From assembly GCA_965225625.1 (NCBI GenBank), contig CBDDBH010000034.1:372001-436000 (forward strand): DNA of 64,000 nucleotides. The letters run 5' to 3'. A program made the translations under genes and the position numbers. This document shows, one piece after another, positions 46,198 through 55,541 of the stretch (its first letter is position 1; every line of letters begins with the position of its first letter). The stretch comes from CBDDBH01 sp965225625. GTDB taxonomy: Bacteria; Pseudomonadota; Gammaproteobacteria; JADZEE01. The notes under the pieces were generated by a model. That model searched no databases, was not told where the DNA came from, and saw only the letters and a list, made by a program, of their open reading frames with translations.

Positions 46198-46857
46198 TCA
46201 GCCGCGTCGCGCAAGCCGGAATATGCTCTCGCTCAATGCCGTAACGCCGCGTTCGCGAAAACGCGGTTCCTCGTCAAGCATTTCGCGTACTGCCAAGCGC
46301 TGAATGTCGAATTGCGCAGCGTACAGATCCCGCACTTCATCCGCAGTCACCCCAAACGGCGGTCCGTTCATTTGCGCCTGATCGTATTCGAGCGTTATTA
46401 GAAAAATTCTCGCTGTCGGAGTCAACAGCGTTTGCAAGTGGCGAGCATAGTCTGCACGGACGTTTGGCGGCAATGCAATCAGCGCCGCGCGATCATAAAC
46501 CAGATCGATCGCACCAACCTGCGCGGTGTCAAGCGCAAAAAAATCTCCCGCATACAGGCGATATGCATCGACCTCATAGCGCTGCAGTCCTTTATCCGGG
46601 GTTGGGGTTACGCTCATGCCTCGCTCGGCGAAGAATGTTTCCACAGCGATGGGGCTGAGATCAATTGCGGTTATTGCGTGGCCTTGCTCGACCAGCCATG
46701 GCATGTCCAATGCTTTGCCGCATAGCGGTACAAGTACGCGCTCACTAGGCAGCGGGTCCAGCGCAGCCCAATGACGTTGCAGCAGGCGGTTGACTCGAGG
46801 CTCATGAAACGCGATTCGATCGTCGCGCCACATGCCCTGCCAGAATTCAGGCTCCAT
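46198..46857 (-). CDS. tpm: Thiopurine S-methyltransferase
   Basis: 219 residues, SAM-dependent. Family hallmarks are MEPEFWQGMWRDDRIAFHEPRVN at the start, RVLVPLCGKALDMPWLVEQGH for the SAM site, and the DLVYDRAALIALPPNVRADYA segment. Bacterial TPMTs methylate sulfur, selenium or tellurium compounds, and the physiological substrate is uncertain. It lies between HNH and the aminotransferase gene, all minus strand. Confidence 0.93.
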   Translation of the reverse strand: MEPEFWQGMWRDDRIAFHEPRVNRLLQRHWAALDPLPSERVLVPLCGKALDMPWLVEQGHAITAIDLSPIAVETFFAERGMSVTPTPDKGLQRYEVDAYRLYAGDFFALDTAQVGAIDLVYDRAALIALPPNVRADYARHLQTLLTPTARIFLITLEYDQAQMNGPPFGVTADEVRDLYAAQFDIQRLAVREMLDEEPRFRERGVTALSESIFRLARRG

Positions 46858-46888
46858 TGTGCCTGCTACTGACGCCTGCGAGGGTTCA

Positions 46889-47461
46889 CTATCGTGACTT
46901 CAGCAGGTGGGACTTGCGCTTGAATTGCGACTTCAGAAATTGCATTTGGTCAGCCAGGATCCGTCGATTGGACAGGGCCAGAAATTCCGCCCAGTTCGGC
47001 ACGTAGGGGATCCCGAGCAGAGAAACGCTGGACTCTTCGGGCAAGCGGTCACCCTTGCGTGTGTTGCAACTCTTGCAGGCTGCAACGACGTTGGACCAGC
47101 GGTCCCTGCCACCGCGCGACAAGGGAATAACATGATCGCGGGTCAGCTGGGAATCGGGCAGTTCATGTCCGCAATACATGCACAGGTTGCCGTCACGTAG
47201 AAACAGCTCGTGGTTGTTCAGCGGCGGGATGCCGCGGCGCTCGTGCTTAATGATCGAGGAACGTTTGACCGCAATAATGGAATTGATTGACACGGACGAT
47301 CGTTGGCCGGTGAGCCGCGACGTTCCGCCGTAGAAGGTAAATACGTGTTCGCCGGCAGTCCATGCGATCATATCCTTCGAATACAGGCATACGGCGTTCT
47401 GCCACGGGACCCATGTTACCGGAGTGCCGGAAATGTCGAGTCGCAATATCAGGGGTGCCAT
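46889..47461 (-). CDS. HNH endonuclease domain protein
   Basis: 190 residues from ATG 47461; a longer frame would overlap the divergent mazG and is unlikely. An N-terminal beta-rich part (ILRLDISGTPVTWVPWQNAVCLYSKDMIAW) is followed by the HNH nuclease domain: CMYCGHELPDSQLTRDHVIP, then SRGGRDRWSNVVAACKSCNTRKGDR. The two CxxC pairs bind zinc and RDHVIP carries the catalytic His. This matches the common housekeeping HNH protein of gammaproteobacteria rather than a phage enzyme. Role uncertain. Confidence 0.85.
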   Translation of the reverse strand: MAPLILRLDISGTPVTWVPWQNAVCLYSKDMIAWTAGEHVFTFYGGTSRLTGQRSSVSINSIIAVKRSSIIKHERRGIPPLNNHELFLRDGNLCMYCGHELPDSQLTRDHVIPLSRGGRDRWSNVVAACKSCNTRKGDRLPEESSVSLLGIPYVPNWAEFLALSNRRILADQMQFLKSQFKRKSHLLKSR

Positions 47462-47568
47462 CGGTCTGGTATCAAAGGTTATATAGCTAGCATCGTTGTA
47501 TGCGATTCGGAATAAGAAATCAAGCCACGACGGCGCCAACAAAACAAGCCATAACATAGAGATTACAC

Positions 47569-48399
47569 ATGACAACTTCGACGCAAGCGCACACATCAAC
47601 GGCGGCATCCATGCAGGAATTACTCGAGATAATGACGCGTCTACGGGATCCTGAGCGCGGTTGCCCCTGGGACAAACAGCAGACATTTTCCACCATCGTT
47701 CCACATACGCTGGAAGAGGCCTACGAAGTTGCCGATGCGATCGAACAAGGCGCTTTCGATGCGTTACCAGGTGAACTGGGCGATCTTTTGTTCCAGGTTG
47801 TTTTCTATGCGTGCATGGGACAGGAACAAGGCTTGTTCGATTTTCAAATGATCGTGCAGACGTTGAATGAGAAACTCGTACGGCGCCATCCGCACGTATT
47901 TGGCGACGAGGAAGTCCTCGACGCAGCGCCCCAGAGTGCGGCGTGGGAATTGTCCAAACAAAAAGAGCGTCAGGCAGACGCGCATGTTGATGCGCCGGCG
48001 ACGCTGGCGGGCGTTAGTCGCACACTACCGGCAGCGAGTCGCGCGCAAAAGTTACAAAGCCGTGCCGCGCTGGTGGGCTTTGACTGGCCTGATATCGACC
48101 CCGTTTTTGCCAAAATTGCGGAGGAGATACAGGAACTGCGCGAAGAAGTAGCCGGTGACGCTGCGCATGAACGTGTCGAGGCGGAACTGGGCGATGTCCT
48201 TTTCGCCTGCATCAACCTGGCGCGGCATCTGCGGGTGGATGCAGAAGCGGCGCTGCGGCGTTGTAATCACAAGTTTGAACAGCGTTTCGCGTTTATCGAA
48301 GCGGGCTTGGCACAGCGGGGCAAGCGTGTCGAGGATTCCGATCTGGAGGAAATGGATGCGCTGTGGGAGGCTGCCAAACGCGCCGGTGTGGCCCCGTGA
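47569..48399 (+). CDS. mazG: Nucleoside triphosphate pyrophosphohydrolase
   Basis: 276 residues with two MazG helical domains. The first contains RLRDPERGCPWDKQQTFSTI and EEAYEVADAIEQ, followed by ELGDLLFQVVFYACM. The second repeats the acidic pattern in KIAEEIQELREEV and EAELGDVLFACINLARHL. It hydrolyses (d)NTPs to monophosphates, may lower ppGpp and acts in house-cleaning. The N-terminal 20 residues are somewhat longer than in Escherichia coli MazG. Divergent from the HNH gene. Confidence 0.95.
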   Translation: MTTSTQAHTSTAASMQELLEIMTRLRDPERGCPWDKQQTFSTIVPHTLEEAYEVADAIEQGAFDALPGELGDLLFQVVFYACMGQEQGLFDFQMIVQTLNEKLVRRHPHVFGDEEVLDAAPQSAAWELSKQKERQADAHVDAPATLAGVSRTLPAASRAQKLQSRAALVGFDWPDIDPVFAKIAEEIQELREEVAGDAAHERVEAELGDVLFACINLARHLRVDAEAALRRCNHKFEQRFAFIEAGLAQRGKRVEDSDLEEMDALWEAAKRAGVAP

Positions 48400-48490
48400 A
48401 AGTTCGTATATTGCGCAAAGTTCGCCAGCGCGCTTGCGCAATAGGTTGAAGTCAACGGTAATTCGACGTGTTTCACCATTTCTGAGTCCT

Positions 48491-49864
48491 TCACGGTTTG
48501 CCGTTATCACTATTATCATCGGGCCGGTCAGGCCGCTCAGGCCGGCCACCAAGCTGGCGGCTTAACCGCCACGCCATTACTACCAGGACAGTTACGCCGG
48601 CCAGCAATACGGTCCATAGCACGCCGCGCTCCCAGGGAAAGGGCTCCTTCAGTGCGATCGTGCCGCGCAAGGACTGTGGCGCTCCGGTGACGGCGGCGGT
48701 GATGAAATCGGACTGTACCGCGAGATCTTTTAACAATGCGTCGAGCGAGCGACTGGCCGGCTCGACGTTGCTCTGACCGTAGGCCAGCACGAACGGCGCC
48801 TGACCCCGTGCCAGGAATGCAAGCTTGTGCGCTCGCCATGCGAGTCGCAAGCGCGGGGCAGCGGTGCTCGTGGAATCCAATTGCACTTGCCAATAACGAT
48901 CGTTATTGCGGCCCACCGATATGGGCCGATTCCGTATTTGAACACCATCAATCTCAAGTGCGTAAACCACACCGCTGTAGCGGTGACGCCAATTCTCGTC
49001 AGGGTTCAGACGCGAACTTATCCGTACATGCTGTATGTCATTTCGCTGTGGTAGCGCCACGCTCAGGTGTTGGGTGGGTATTGTTCCGCCTGCATCAAAT
49101 TCGAAGGTGCCCGCTTCCTTTTCGTCCCGAGCGCCGTTCAGGGTTAGCCACTGTAACTCCCGCTCGCGTTGGCGCGCCGCGTAGTGCACAGTGACATCGG
49201 TGAGGGTGACTCCCTGGGCACCCGCTGGCCAGTTGATACGCAGATATCGTGCCGGTTCCCCGTCCATTTCGATGCGATCTTCGGCAATTGCGTAGTCTCC
49301 GTGCTGCAGACGAGCGAGCGTTGCCGTGCGTGTGATAGTTTGCCAGTGGTCGAGATCGTCACTGGCCTCTACCCGTACCGTTGTCACAAAGCTTGCCGGC
49401 GCACCTTCCCATTGCAACTGCAGATGCTCGATGCCGCGCGATTCGCGACTGGTATCCAGGATGTAGGCGTGCACTTGTTGTTGAGGATTAGCACCGTCGT
49501 CGCTGCTTACTTCGACAATGGCGCCTCCGGCGTCGACCCGGATATGCAAATCGCCACCGTTTGTATTGGTTTGGGTGTAAAGAGGAAAAATTGGCGCCTG
49601 CCCAGTAACTGTGTCGATTATTGGAGCCGCCTCACGCAATGCATGCGGAGCAACCGTCCCGGCCGCGTTGAAGATGCGCAAGTCGCCCAGGTCGGCGCGT
49701 TTGGCGGTCTGATAGACGTGGGTGGGAACGACGATTTCGTACAGTGGAGCTTCGCCATCCGTTGTAATGGGTACGCCATAGGCGTAATCGTGCATGCGGT
49801 CGGGCGCCGCATGCGCGTTTATGCTCAGCAACACGCTAAGCAGAATTGCCTGACGCATCATCAT
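48491..49864 (-). CDS. DUF3999 family protein, exported
   Basis: 457 residues with a signal peptide (RQAILLSVLLSINAHAAPD), a long beta-rich periplasmic body (for example DDLDHWQTITRTATLARLQHGDY and EDRIEMDGEPARYLRINWPAG), and a C-terminal membrane helix (RGVLWTVLLAGVTVLVVMAWRL) before a basic tail. Function unknown. The ATG overlaps the DUF2339 gene by 29 bases; the two families are regularly neighbours, suggesting a shared envelope function. It ends before the mazG end, facing it. Confidence 0.85.
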   Translation of the reverse strand: MMMRQAILLSVLLSINAHAAPDRMHDYAYGVPITTDGEAPLYEIVVPTHVYQTAKRADLGDLRIFNAAGTVAPHALREAAPIIDTVTGQAPIFPLYTQTNTNGGDLHIRVDAGGAIVEVSSDDGANPQQQVHAYILDTSRESRGIEHLQLQWEGAPASFVTTVRVEASDDLDHWQTITRTATLARLQHGDYAIAEDRIEMDGEPARYLRINWPAGAQGVTLTDVTVHYAARQRERELQWLTLNGARDEKEAGTFEFDAGGTIPTQHLSVALPQRNDIQHVRISSRLNPDENWRHRYSGVVYALEIDGVQIRNRPISVGRNNDRYWQVQLDSTSTAAPRLRLAWRAHKLAFLARGQAPFVLAYGQSNVEPASRSLDALLKDLAVQSDFITAAVTGAPQSLRGTIALKEPFPWERGVLWTVLLAGVTVLVVMAWRLSRQLGGRPERPDRPDDNSDNGKP

Positions 49865-52568
49865 TACCCTCGAGTGAATCGCGCGGCGGGGCCGGGGCGA
49901 GATACCCGATCACCAACATGAGTACGCCCGCGCCCAGAAACGAGACAATCCTCGCAATAGTGCCGCTACCCGCCAGATCAATGAGAAACAGTTTGGCGAC
50001 CAGCAATATCAATAAGCCCAGCCCGATGAACCATACTCGGCGATTGCCGCTGCGGTTGGCAAAGACCATAAGACTCAGTGCAACCAGACTCCATAACATC
50101 GCAATGCTGGTTTGCAGCGTAGCCGAGCGATACAGTGGTTCAAACCGATAACTTACGCCATCGAAGAAATGTACGGCGCGGGCAATTGCGACGTTAGCCC
50201 ACACAAATGCAGCTGCCGCCACGCCAAGTGAAAGCATGCCTGGCGGTAACGGAGTCTCGGCATCGCTGCGGTGCGACCAGCCAAAGCTTACGAGAAGCAC
50301 GAACATCGCTGTTACATCCAGTGGATTGAGCAGTGGCACGTAGGGCAGCGGATATGGATCACCGGCGAGCCTGCTGACAGCGAGCGTCCAGCCGAGCGCG
50401 ACGAGGATCAACGGCAATAGACCCGGACCCACGTAGGGTCTTGGAAAGACCGCAACCGGCCACCGTAGGGCGTGACCTTTTCGGTGCAGAAGCAGAACCA
50501 CACCGGCTGGGATCACAGCCCACGCGACCACTGGCCAGGTGGGCCCGCTGAGATAGCGGCCGAGCAGCCAATAAACCGACCAACTCAACAGCGCGACGAC
50601 CAGCCAGAGACTGCCGGCATGCCAGAATTCCACCAAATCGGTGCGCCAGCGGGTTTCTACGTGATGCAGCACGCGATAATTTATCAACAACGCCAGCGGC
50701 CATGCCAGCCAGCCCAGGTTCTCAATCGGTCCGCTTTGGCGTTGATCAACAAATAGGGTAAACGCGATATAGGCGAGTGCGGGCAACAGGTACAGTAGCG
50801 GCCACTGCATCTTTTGCCACGCCATCCGCTGATTCAACTGCCGCATGAGTTCCGCGCTGACCGCAAAGAACATCACGAACGCCGCGCCTTGGAGCAGGCG
50901 CGGAACGTGATCGTTGATTTCGTTCATGCCCGCCCCGAACCACCAAAGCAATCCCCAGATGAGCGTCACGTTATCCAACTTGTGCTCCCAGCTCTGCAAC
51001 TGAGGCTCGGAGCGGCTGTAACAAAAGCTTGAAAATAAGGCACCCACGCTGATGAAAATGCTACCCAGCAGGGCGGTATTGAATACAGGATGGGCGTCGT
51101 GCGCGCCTTGTGCGGCAAACAAGAACAAGCTTGCTGCGCCCACGTGCAGTAGTAGGCCAAAGATGCGTGGAGTTATGCGTTGCTGGCGCAGTCCGACCCA
51201 AATCAATCCGGCGCCTTCCAGCGACCACGCTGCCGCGGTCCAATGGCCGTCGATCGCAAAAGGAATAGCGAGGCTGGCGAAGATCACACCTAGCGCTAGA
51301 AACGCCTCGACCAGCATGCGCATGCCGGCGATCTGCTTATTCCACAGCCAGCGAGCCAACAGCAGATATAACGCGCCCATGGCGAGCGCGCTGTAAGCGC
51401 GGCCGAACGCAAACTCGTCTACCAGCGCACTTTGTAAACCAAATACGACCAGCGGCAGACCAAACACCAGCGTGCCGTCGACGTAACCGCGTAGTTTCGG
51501 TGGTTGCCGATGGGCGAACAGAACTGCGATGACTAGATAAAACACAAAGAACAGAACCAAGAATGGCTCGGTAGTCGCAAAATGGCGGGAGCGATAAAAC
51601 TGCACCCCCCAAACCCCGCCGATCACGAAAGTAAAGCCGAAGCCGATCAAGTTCAGATATCGCCACGCCTTGAACCAGGCGATGCCAAGGATCCCGGCAT
51701 TCAGCAGCGCGTAATATGAAAATAAAACAACATGGCTGCCGCCACCCGAGGATGTCAGCACCGGCGCCAGGAAGCCGCCGGCACTACCCAAAGCGGCGAG
51801 CACGTGTGCATTCTGGACAATGGCGAGAAACCCGGAGCATGCGACCAGGACGAGCATGAGCAACATTGCCAGCCCCAGAGGCACGACGCCATAGAGCTTG
51901 GCGGCGGCGTAAACAGTCAGGAACAATACGCCGACCGCTCCCCCTTGTAGGGACAGTGCAAAGGTGCGTCGCAAGACCCGCTGCCGATAACCAATTACGA
52001 GCATCGTGATGCCGCCTAAAGTGATCCCGATGAGGCGCAATTCGATCGGTAACACATTGCGGTCGGCCGCGTATTTCAACAGCAACGCCACGCCAAAGAA
52101 CAAAACAATAATGCCGACTTTGACAACGACGTTGCCGCTTGTGAAGAACCTGTGGATCCGCTGCGTAACGGCGCCTATAGCGCGTTCGAACCTACTCGGT
52201 TGAGGGACAGACCTCGGTATTTCTGGCGCGTACTGAACTGGGTGAGCAGGTGGGGCGGCACCAGGTTGGTCTGCCGCGGGATCCGGTTCCGAGCGAGTCT
52301 CTGCTGGTGCGGGTGCCTGTACCGGTGGTGATATTGGCACCGGCACGGGTGCTATGTTTTCCCGCGGCTGAGATTCCGGCACCGGCGGCGGGTCGCTTTG
52401 AGCTCGAGACTCCAAAGCGCGCAGCCGGCGCTCGATCGCATCGAACCGCTCGCTTGCGCCGTGTTGGGACGCTAACAAAAGACCGACGGCCAAACCAAGC
52501 AGCGCTCCGGCGAGGCCGGCGAAGGTCGCGCCGAGATACGCACCGAGTATGGCCAGAACAATTCTCAA
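49836..52568 (-). CDS. DUF2339 family polytopic membrane protein
   Basis: 910 residues. The first helix (VLAILGAYLGATFAGLAGALLGLAVGLLLA) is followed by a proline-rich soluble linker (about 50-130), and then more than twenty hydrophobic helices for the rest of the length. The family core contains ERAIGAVTQRIHRFFTSGNVVVKVGIIVLFFGVA and later HVLAALGSAGGFLAPVL. Function unknown; the family is found widely in proteobacteria next to DUF3999. No catalytic motif is visible. Confidence 0.88.
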   Translation of the reverse strand: MRIVLAILGAYLGATFAGLAGALLGLAVGLLLASQHGASERFDAIERRLRALESRAQSDPPPVPESQPRENIAPVPVPISPPVQAPAPAETRSEPDPAADQPGAAPPAHPVQYAPEIPRSVPQPSRFERAIGAVTQRIHRFFTSGNVVVKVGIIVLFFGVALLLKYAADRNVLPIELRLIGITLGGITMLVIGYRQRVLRRTFALSLQGGAVGVLFLTVYAAAKLYGVVPLGLAMLLMLVLVACSGFLAIVQNAHVLAALGSAGGFLAPVLTSSGGGSHVVLFSYYALLNAGILGIAWFKAWRYLNLIGFGFTFVIGGVWGVQFYRSRHFATTEPFLVLFFVFYLVIAVLFAHRQPPKLRGYVDGTLVFGLPLVVFGLQSALVDEFAFGRAYSALAMGALYLLLARWLWNKQIAGMRMLVEAFLALGVIFASLAIPFAIDGHWTAAAWSLEGAGLIWVGLRQQRITPRIFGLLLHVGAASLFLFAAQGAHDAHPVFNTALLGSIFISVGALFSSFCYSRSEPQLQSWEHKLDNVTLIWGLLWWFGAGMNEINDHVPRLLQGAAFVMFFAVSAELMRQLNQRMAWQKMQWPLLYLLPALAYIAFTLFVDQRQSGPIENLGWLAWPLALLINYRVLHHVETRWRTDLVEFWHAGSLWLVVALLSWSVYWLLGRYLSGPTWPVVAWAVIPAGVVLLLHRKGHALRWPVAVFPRPYVGPGLLPLILVALGWTLAVSRLAGDPYPLPYVPLLNPLDVTAMFVLLVSFGWSHRSDAETPLPPGMLSLGVAAAAFVWANVAIARAVHFFDGVSYRFEPLYRSATLQTSIAMLWSLVALSLMVFANRSGNRRVWFIGLGLLILLVAKLFLIDLAGSGTIARIVSFLGAGVLMLVIGYLAPAPPRDSLEGNDDASGNSA

Positions 52569-52865
52569 GTTATTACGTATCTCGTTGGAATGTAAATAGT
52601 TATGTTATCGTGAAATGGATGGCAATAGCGCATTCTCAAACTGCGGCGCAGGAATGTCGCAGCAGTCTCTGCAACGCGTTGGATTTAGTATGTTTTTTTG
52701 TGATGAAATTTACTGCTGACGGGCTGCCAACAACGCTCTTCTCATTCGCCCCGATCTCAGTGTAGATTCACGCCCTGGGTGTGCACGCAATGCGGACATA
52801 CGAGCACGCTAAACAATAATGCTGCTGGCGCTTGCGCCGGCGGCGCGAGACGCTGGGACGTATTA

Positions 52866-53507
52866 ATGGCCGATGATCCAACACTCATAAAGATGCGCGT
52901 CATGCTGCAATTGCAGGACGAGATGAATAAGCGCATCGATCCCGACTGGATAACCCTTGGGCGTGAGTGGCATCGCGCGATCTGGATTGAGTGCGGGGAG
53001 TTAATGGATCATTACGGTGGCTGGAAGTGGTGGAAACATTCCGAGCGCAATGTCGATCAGGTGTTACTCGAGATTGTCGATATCTGGCATTTCGGTTTGA
53101 GTTCCCGCATCTCCGCCGACCGCGATTTCGACGCCGCTGCTGCGGAGCTTGCCGCCGACTGGAATCGGCCCAGTGAGTCGCAAGGATTCCTCATGGACGT
53201 AGAGGACATGGCCTGTGTGGCGCTGGTCGAGGAAAAATTTGAAGCATCTGTAATTCCTCTATTGCTGAAGCAAATCGATAAAAGCCTGGATGATCTGTAC
53301 AGCAATTATGTTGGTAAGAATATTTTAAACGGGTTCCGCCAAGATCATGGCTACAAGGACGGTAGCTACCAAAAACAATGGAACGGGCGCGAAGACAACG
53401 AACATCTGAGCGAGATTACCGCGGCGCTGGACGCCAACAGCGCCAGCTTTCGGGACGACATTTACGGTGCGCTGAGAGAACGCTACAAAGCGGCCGGCGG
53501 TAGCTGA
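52866..53507 (+). CDS. All-alpha dUTPase (dUTPase_2/MazG-like)
   Basis: 213 residues. The helical NTP pyrophosphatase motifs are EWHRAIWIECGELMDHYGGW, then QVLLEIVDIWHF, and later KNILNGFRQDHGYKDGSYQK, matching dimeric dUTPases of Campylobacter, trypanosome and phage type. Acidic residues in the first two bind magnesium. It should convert dUTP to dUMP. ATG 52866 is chosen because it starts the conserved region; a longer frame upstream is compositionally odd. The trimeric dut is usual in gammaproteobacteria, so this variant is less common. Confidence 0.8.
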   Translation: MADDPTLIKMRVMLQLQDEMNKRIDPDWITLGREWHRAIWIECGELMDHYGGWKWWKHSERNVDQVLLEIVDIWHFGLSSRISADRDFDAAAAELAADWNRPSESQGFLMDVEDMACVALVEEKFEASVIPLLLKQIDKSLDDLYSNYVGKNILNGFRQDHGYKDGSYQKQWNGREDNEHLSEITAALDANSASFRDDIYGALRERYKAAGGS

Positions 53508-53516
53508 ACGATACGC

Positions 53517-54131
53517 TTACAGTATGAAGGGAAGAATCATTGCTGCGACCAATAGCATGAATGGTAAGGCGTACCACACGATTCGGGTGAACTTTCCAGT
53601 GTTCGACACGGACGGCCAACCAGGATCCATAAAGCCGAAAATCACGCCTCGACCGGCGACGTTTTCCAGACTCCAGAATAATCCGGCCGATACGTACAGC
53701 ACTGAGGAAGCAAATATATTGGGCAGCCAGGTGTGCGGATAGTAGCCATCTCTGATCACCAGATACAAGTCATATGACCAACTTGCCGAGAACATCCAAA
53801 CACATGCAGCGATATAAGCGTGCGCCAAGGGCCGCTTGCCGCGAATGGTGAGATAAAGTGTTCCGACGGCCCATGATGCCGTGGCATAGGTCAATACCGA
53901 CATAAAGGTCGCATCAACGTAATCCCAGGTTGGATCTCCGGTATAGGGTGCGATCACAACCAGGCCGACGGTCGCAATCAAAAAGGTGAGAATTTTCCAG
54001 CCCTGGAATAGAGCCAGCCAGTAGGATCTTTGGAATAGGTCCAAGTGCGCACGGAAGCGGACCATCATTGCTACCGCGACCACACAGGCCACCCCCCACA
54101 AAGCCATGTAGGTCACGAAGAAGCTCGACAT
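53517..54131 (-). CDS. Membrane protein of unknown function
   Basis: 204 residues with about six hydrophobic helices (for example YMALWGVACVVAVAMMV, WKILTFLIATVGLVVIAPY, ATASWAVGTLYLTI, HAYIAACVWMFSASWSYDLYLV and YALPFMLLVAAMILPFIL) and aromatic, Trp-rich loops (PTWDYVDATFM, YPHTWLPNIF). No family recognised. It lies nine bases from the convergent dUTPase end and 40 bases after the NadR-like gene on the same strand, so it may be cotranscribed with the latter. Confidence 0.7.
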   Translation of the reverse strand: MSSFFVTYMALWGVACVVAVAMMVRFRAHLDLFQRSYWLALFQGWKILTFLIATVGLVVIAPYTGDPTWDYVDATFMSVLTYATASWAVGTLYLTIRGKRPLAHAYIAACVWMFSASWSYDLYLVIRDGYYPHTWLPNIFASSVLYVSAGLFWSLENVAGRGVIFGFMDPGWPSVSNTGKFTRIVWYALPFMLLVAAMILPFIL

Positions 54132-54171
54132 GGCTAATTACCTCGGTGAAAACTGGCGGTTAGGCACTTCA

Positions 54172-55188
54172 TTAGAAACTCCACTTTTTATGAGATTTAA
54201 GGATTGTATCCACTACGCGGATCCGCTCTTTTAAATTGCCCGTTAATAGATGATAGGGAATGTTGAGGCTAGCCAACAACTCCAGCGTCTTTGTTTGCAG
54301 CATTTCCCGATTCGCAGCGCCAGAACGATCGGACGTGTCGTCGTAAGGAATGTCAGCACCGCAGACAAATACGAGGTCATAGCGTAGACCCGCTTGAACA
54401 CACAGATGCCTGAGCTCAGGCGCTACAATTCCGTGATAATAGTCTGAAAAAACTGAAGTTGTGATTGCGTTTGTATCGGTGAATAGGTAGCGATCGCACT
54501 GTACGAGCAACGCCATCTCTCGTTCGATGTGTCCGTCGGCCAGCTCGACCAATTGCGTGGGAGATAGACGGCGGTCCTTTTGGTTCTTGTGCCAAAACTC
54601 CCGTCCGTACTCTGGCATCCAGTGGGTGCCCAAGTGAGATGCGAGTGCACGTGCAATAGTGGTTTTACCGGTAGAAGGTCCGCCGAGAAAGACCACGTTG
54701 GTGATCAAGTCCGAGTACACCCTCGGGTGTAGGAAATGACGATGTTCGTATGGTTCGGCCCTGATGGCGCTTCCGGATATTGGGTGTTTTCTGCGCAAAC
54801 TGTCGATGTTTCTGTTTTCCGCGTTAAGCGCACGGCTGACGTGCTGGCCGTAGCGCTCGCTGGAATAAAAATGACTGATCCGGGTGCCGTCGAGCACCCC
54901 CAATATGCATTTCTCGTGCATTGCTTTTAGCGCTCTCGTGTAACCGACTTCGCGGGGTCCATTCCAGACCTCGATTACTTCAGTAGCCGGATACAGGGAC
55001 CGCAGCCATTCGGAGCGTACCCGCAAAGGTATCGGGGTGACCTCGGGGGCGTCATAGATCAGGACTATGAGTTCATCCATCTCACGCAGTGCGGTCTCGA
55101 TGACGTATTGGTGACCCTTATGCAGTGGCGCGAACTTGCCAAGTGTCAGTCCACGAGTGTGTAGCGGTTTTGAAACCTCCAGGCTCAC
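54172..55188 (-). CDS. NadR-like NMN adenylyltransferase/ribosylnicotinamide kinase
   Basis: 338 residues. The N-terminal nucleotidyltransferase domain has GKFAPLHKGHQYVIETAL (the GxFxPxHxGH motif) and ISGSAIRAEP (the ISxTxIR motif). The C-terminal kinase domain begins near residue 165 with the P-loop GGPSTGKTTIARALA. Together they make NAD from NMN and salvage nicotinamide riboside. The N-terminal HTH that makes enterobacterial NadR a repressor is absent, as in Haemophilus-like and phage versions. Its A/T content looks higher than the neighbours, hinting at transfer. Next to dUTPase. Confidence 0.88.
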   Translation of the reverse strand: MSLEVSKPLHTRGLTLGKFAPLHKGHQYVIETALREMDELIVLIYDAPEVTPIPLRVRSEWLRSLYPATEVIEVWNGPREVGYTRALKAMHEKCILGVLDGTRISHFYSSERYGQHVSRALNAENRNIDSLRRKHPISGSAIRAEPYEHRHFLHPRVYSDLITNVVFLGGPSTGKTTIARALASHLGTHWMPEYGREFWHKNQKDRRLSPTQLVELADGHIEREMALLVQCDRYLFTDTNAITTSVFSDYYHGIVAPELRHLCVQAGLRYDLVFVCGADIPYDDTSDRSGAANREMLQTKTLELLASLNIPYHLLTGNLKERIRVVDTILKSHKKWSF

Positions 55189-55466
55189 GGGTAAACGAAA
55201 AATTATTTTGCTAGGCCAGATTCGTACACTACAGGATTAATGGTGTTTCCAATTTTCAGCGTCTACGGAATCACCAGGGGATAGACCTAGAAATTCCCCA
55301 TCGGTATTGATGCCTAACCCTAAAACCGTGCGATTTGCGTAGGCAAAGTAGGCGCTCACCTGATTGATCTCCAGGATCTCACCGTCGGACCAGCCATTTT
55401 CGCGCAGGCTGTTTATATCGGCATCGGTGACCTGTGCCGGGTTTTCGGTCAGCTTACGAACGTACT

Positions 55467-55473
55467 GCAGTGC
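55467..55473 (+). repeat. Target-site duplication, left copy
   Basis: GCAGTGC, identical to 57114-57120. Reading the AhpD-like gene with one copy restores its frame exactly. Confidence 0.8.
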
Positions 55474-55541
55474 CCCCTGTGTCAGGATAGATGTCGCCTT
55501 TATTAGAGAGAGAAAAACAAGGGGGCGAGAGAGATTGGTCA

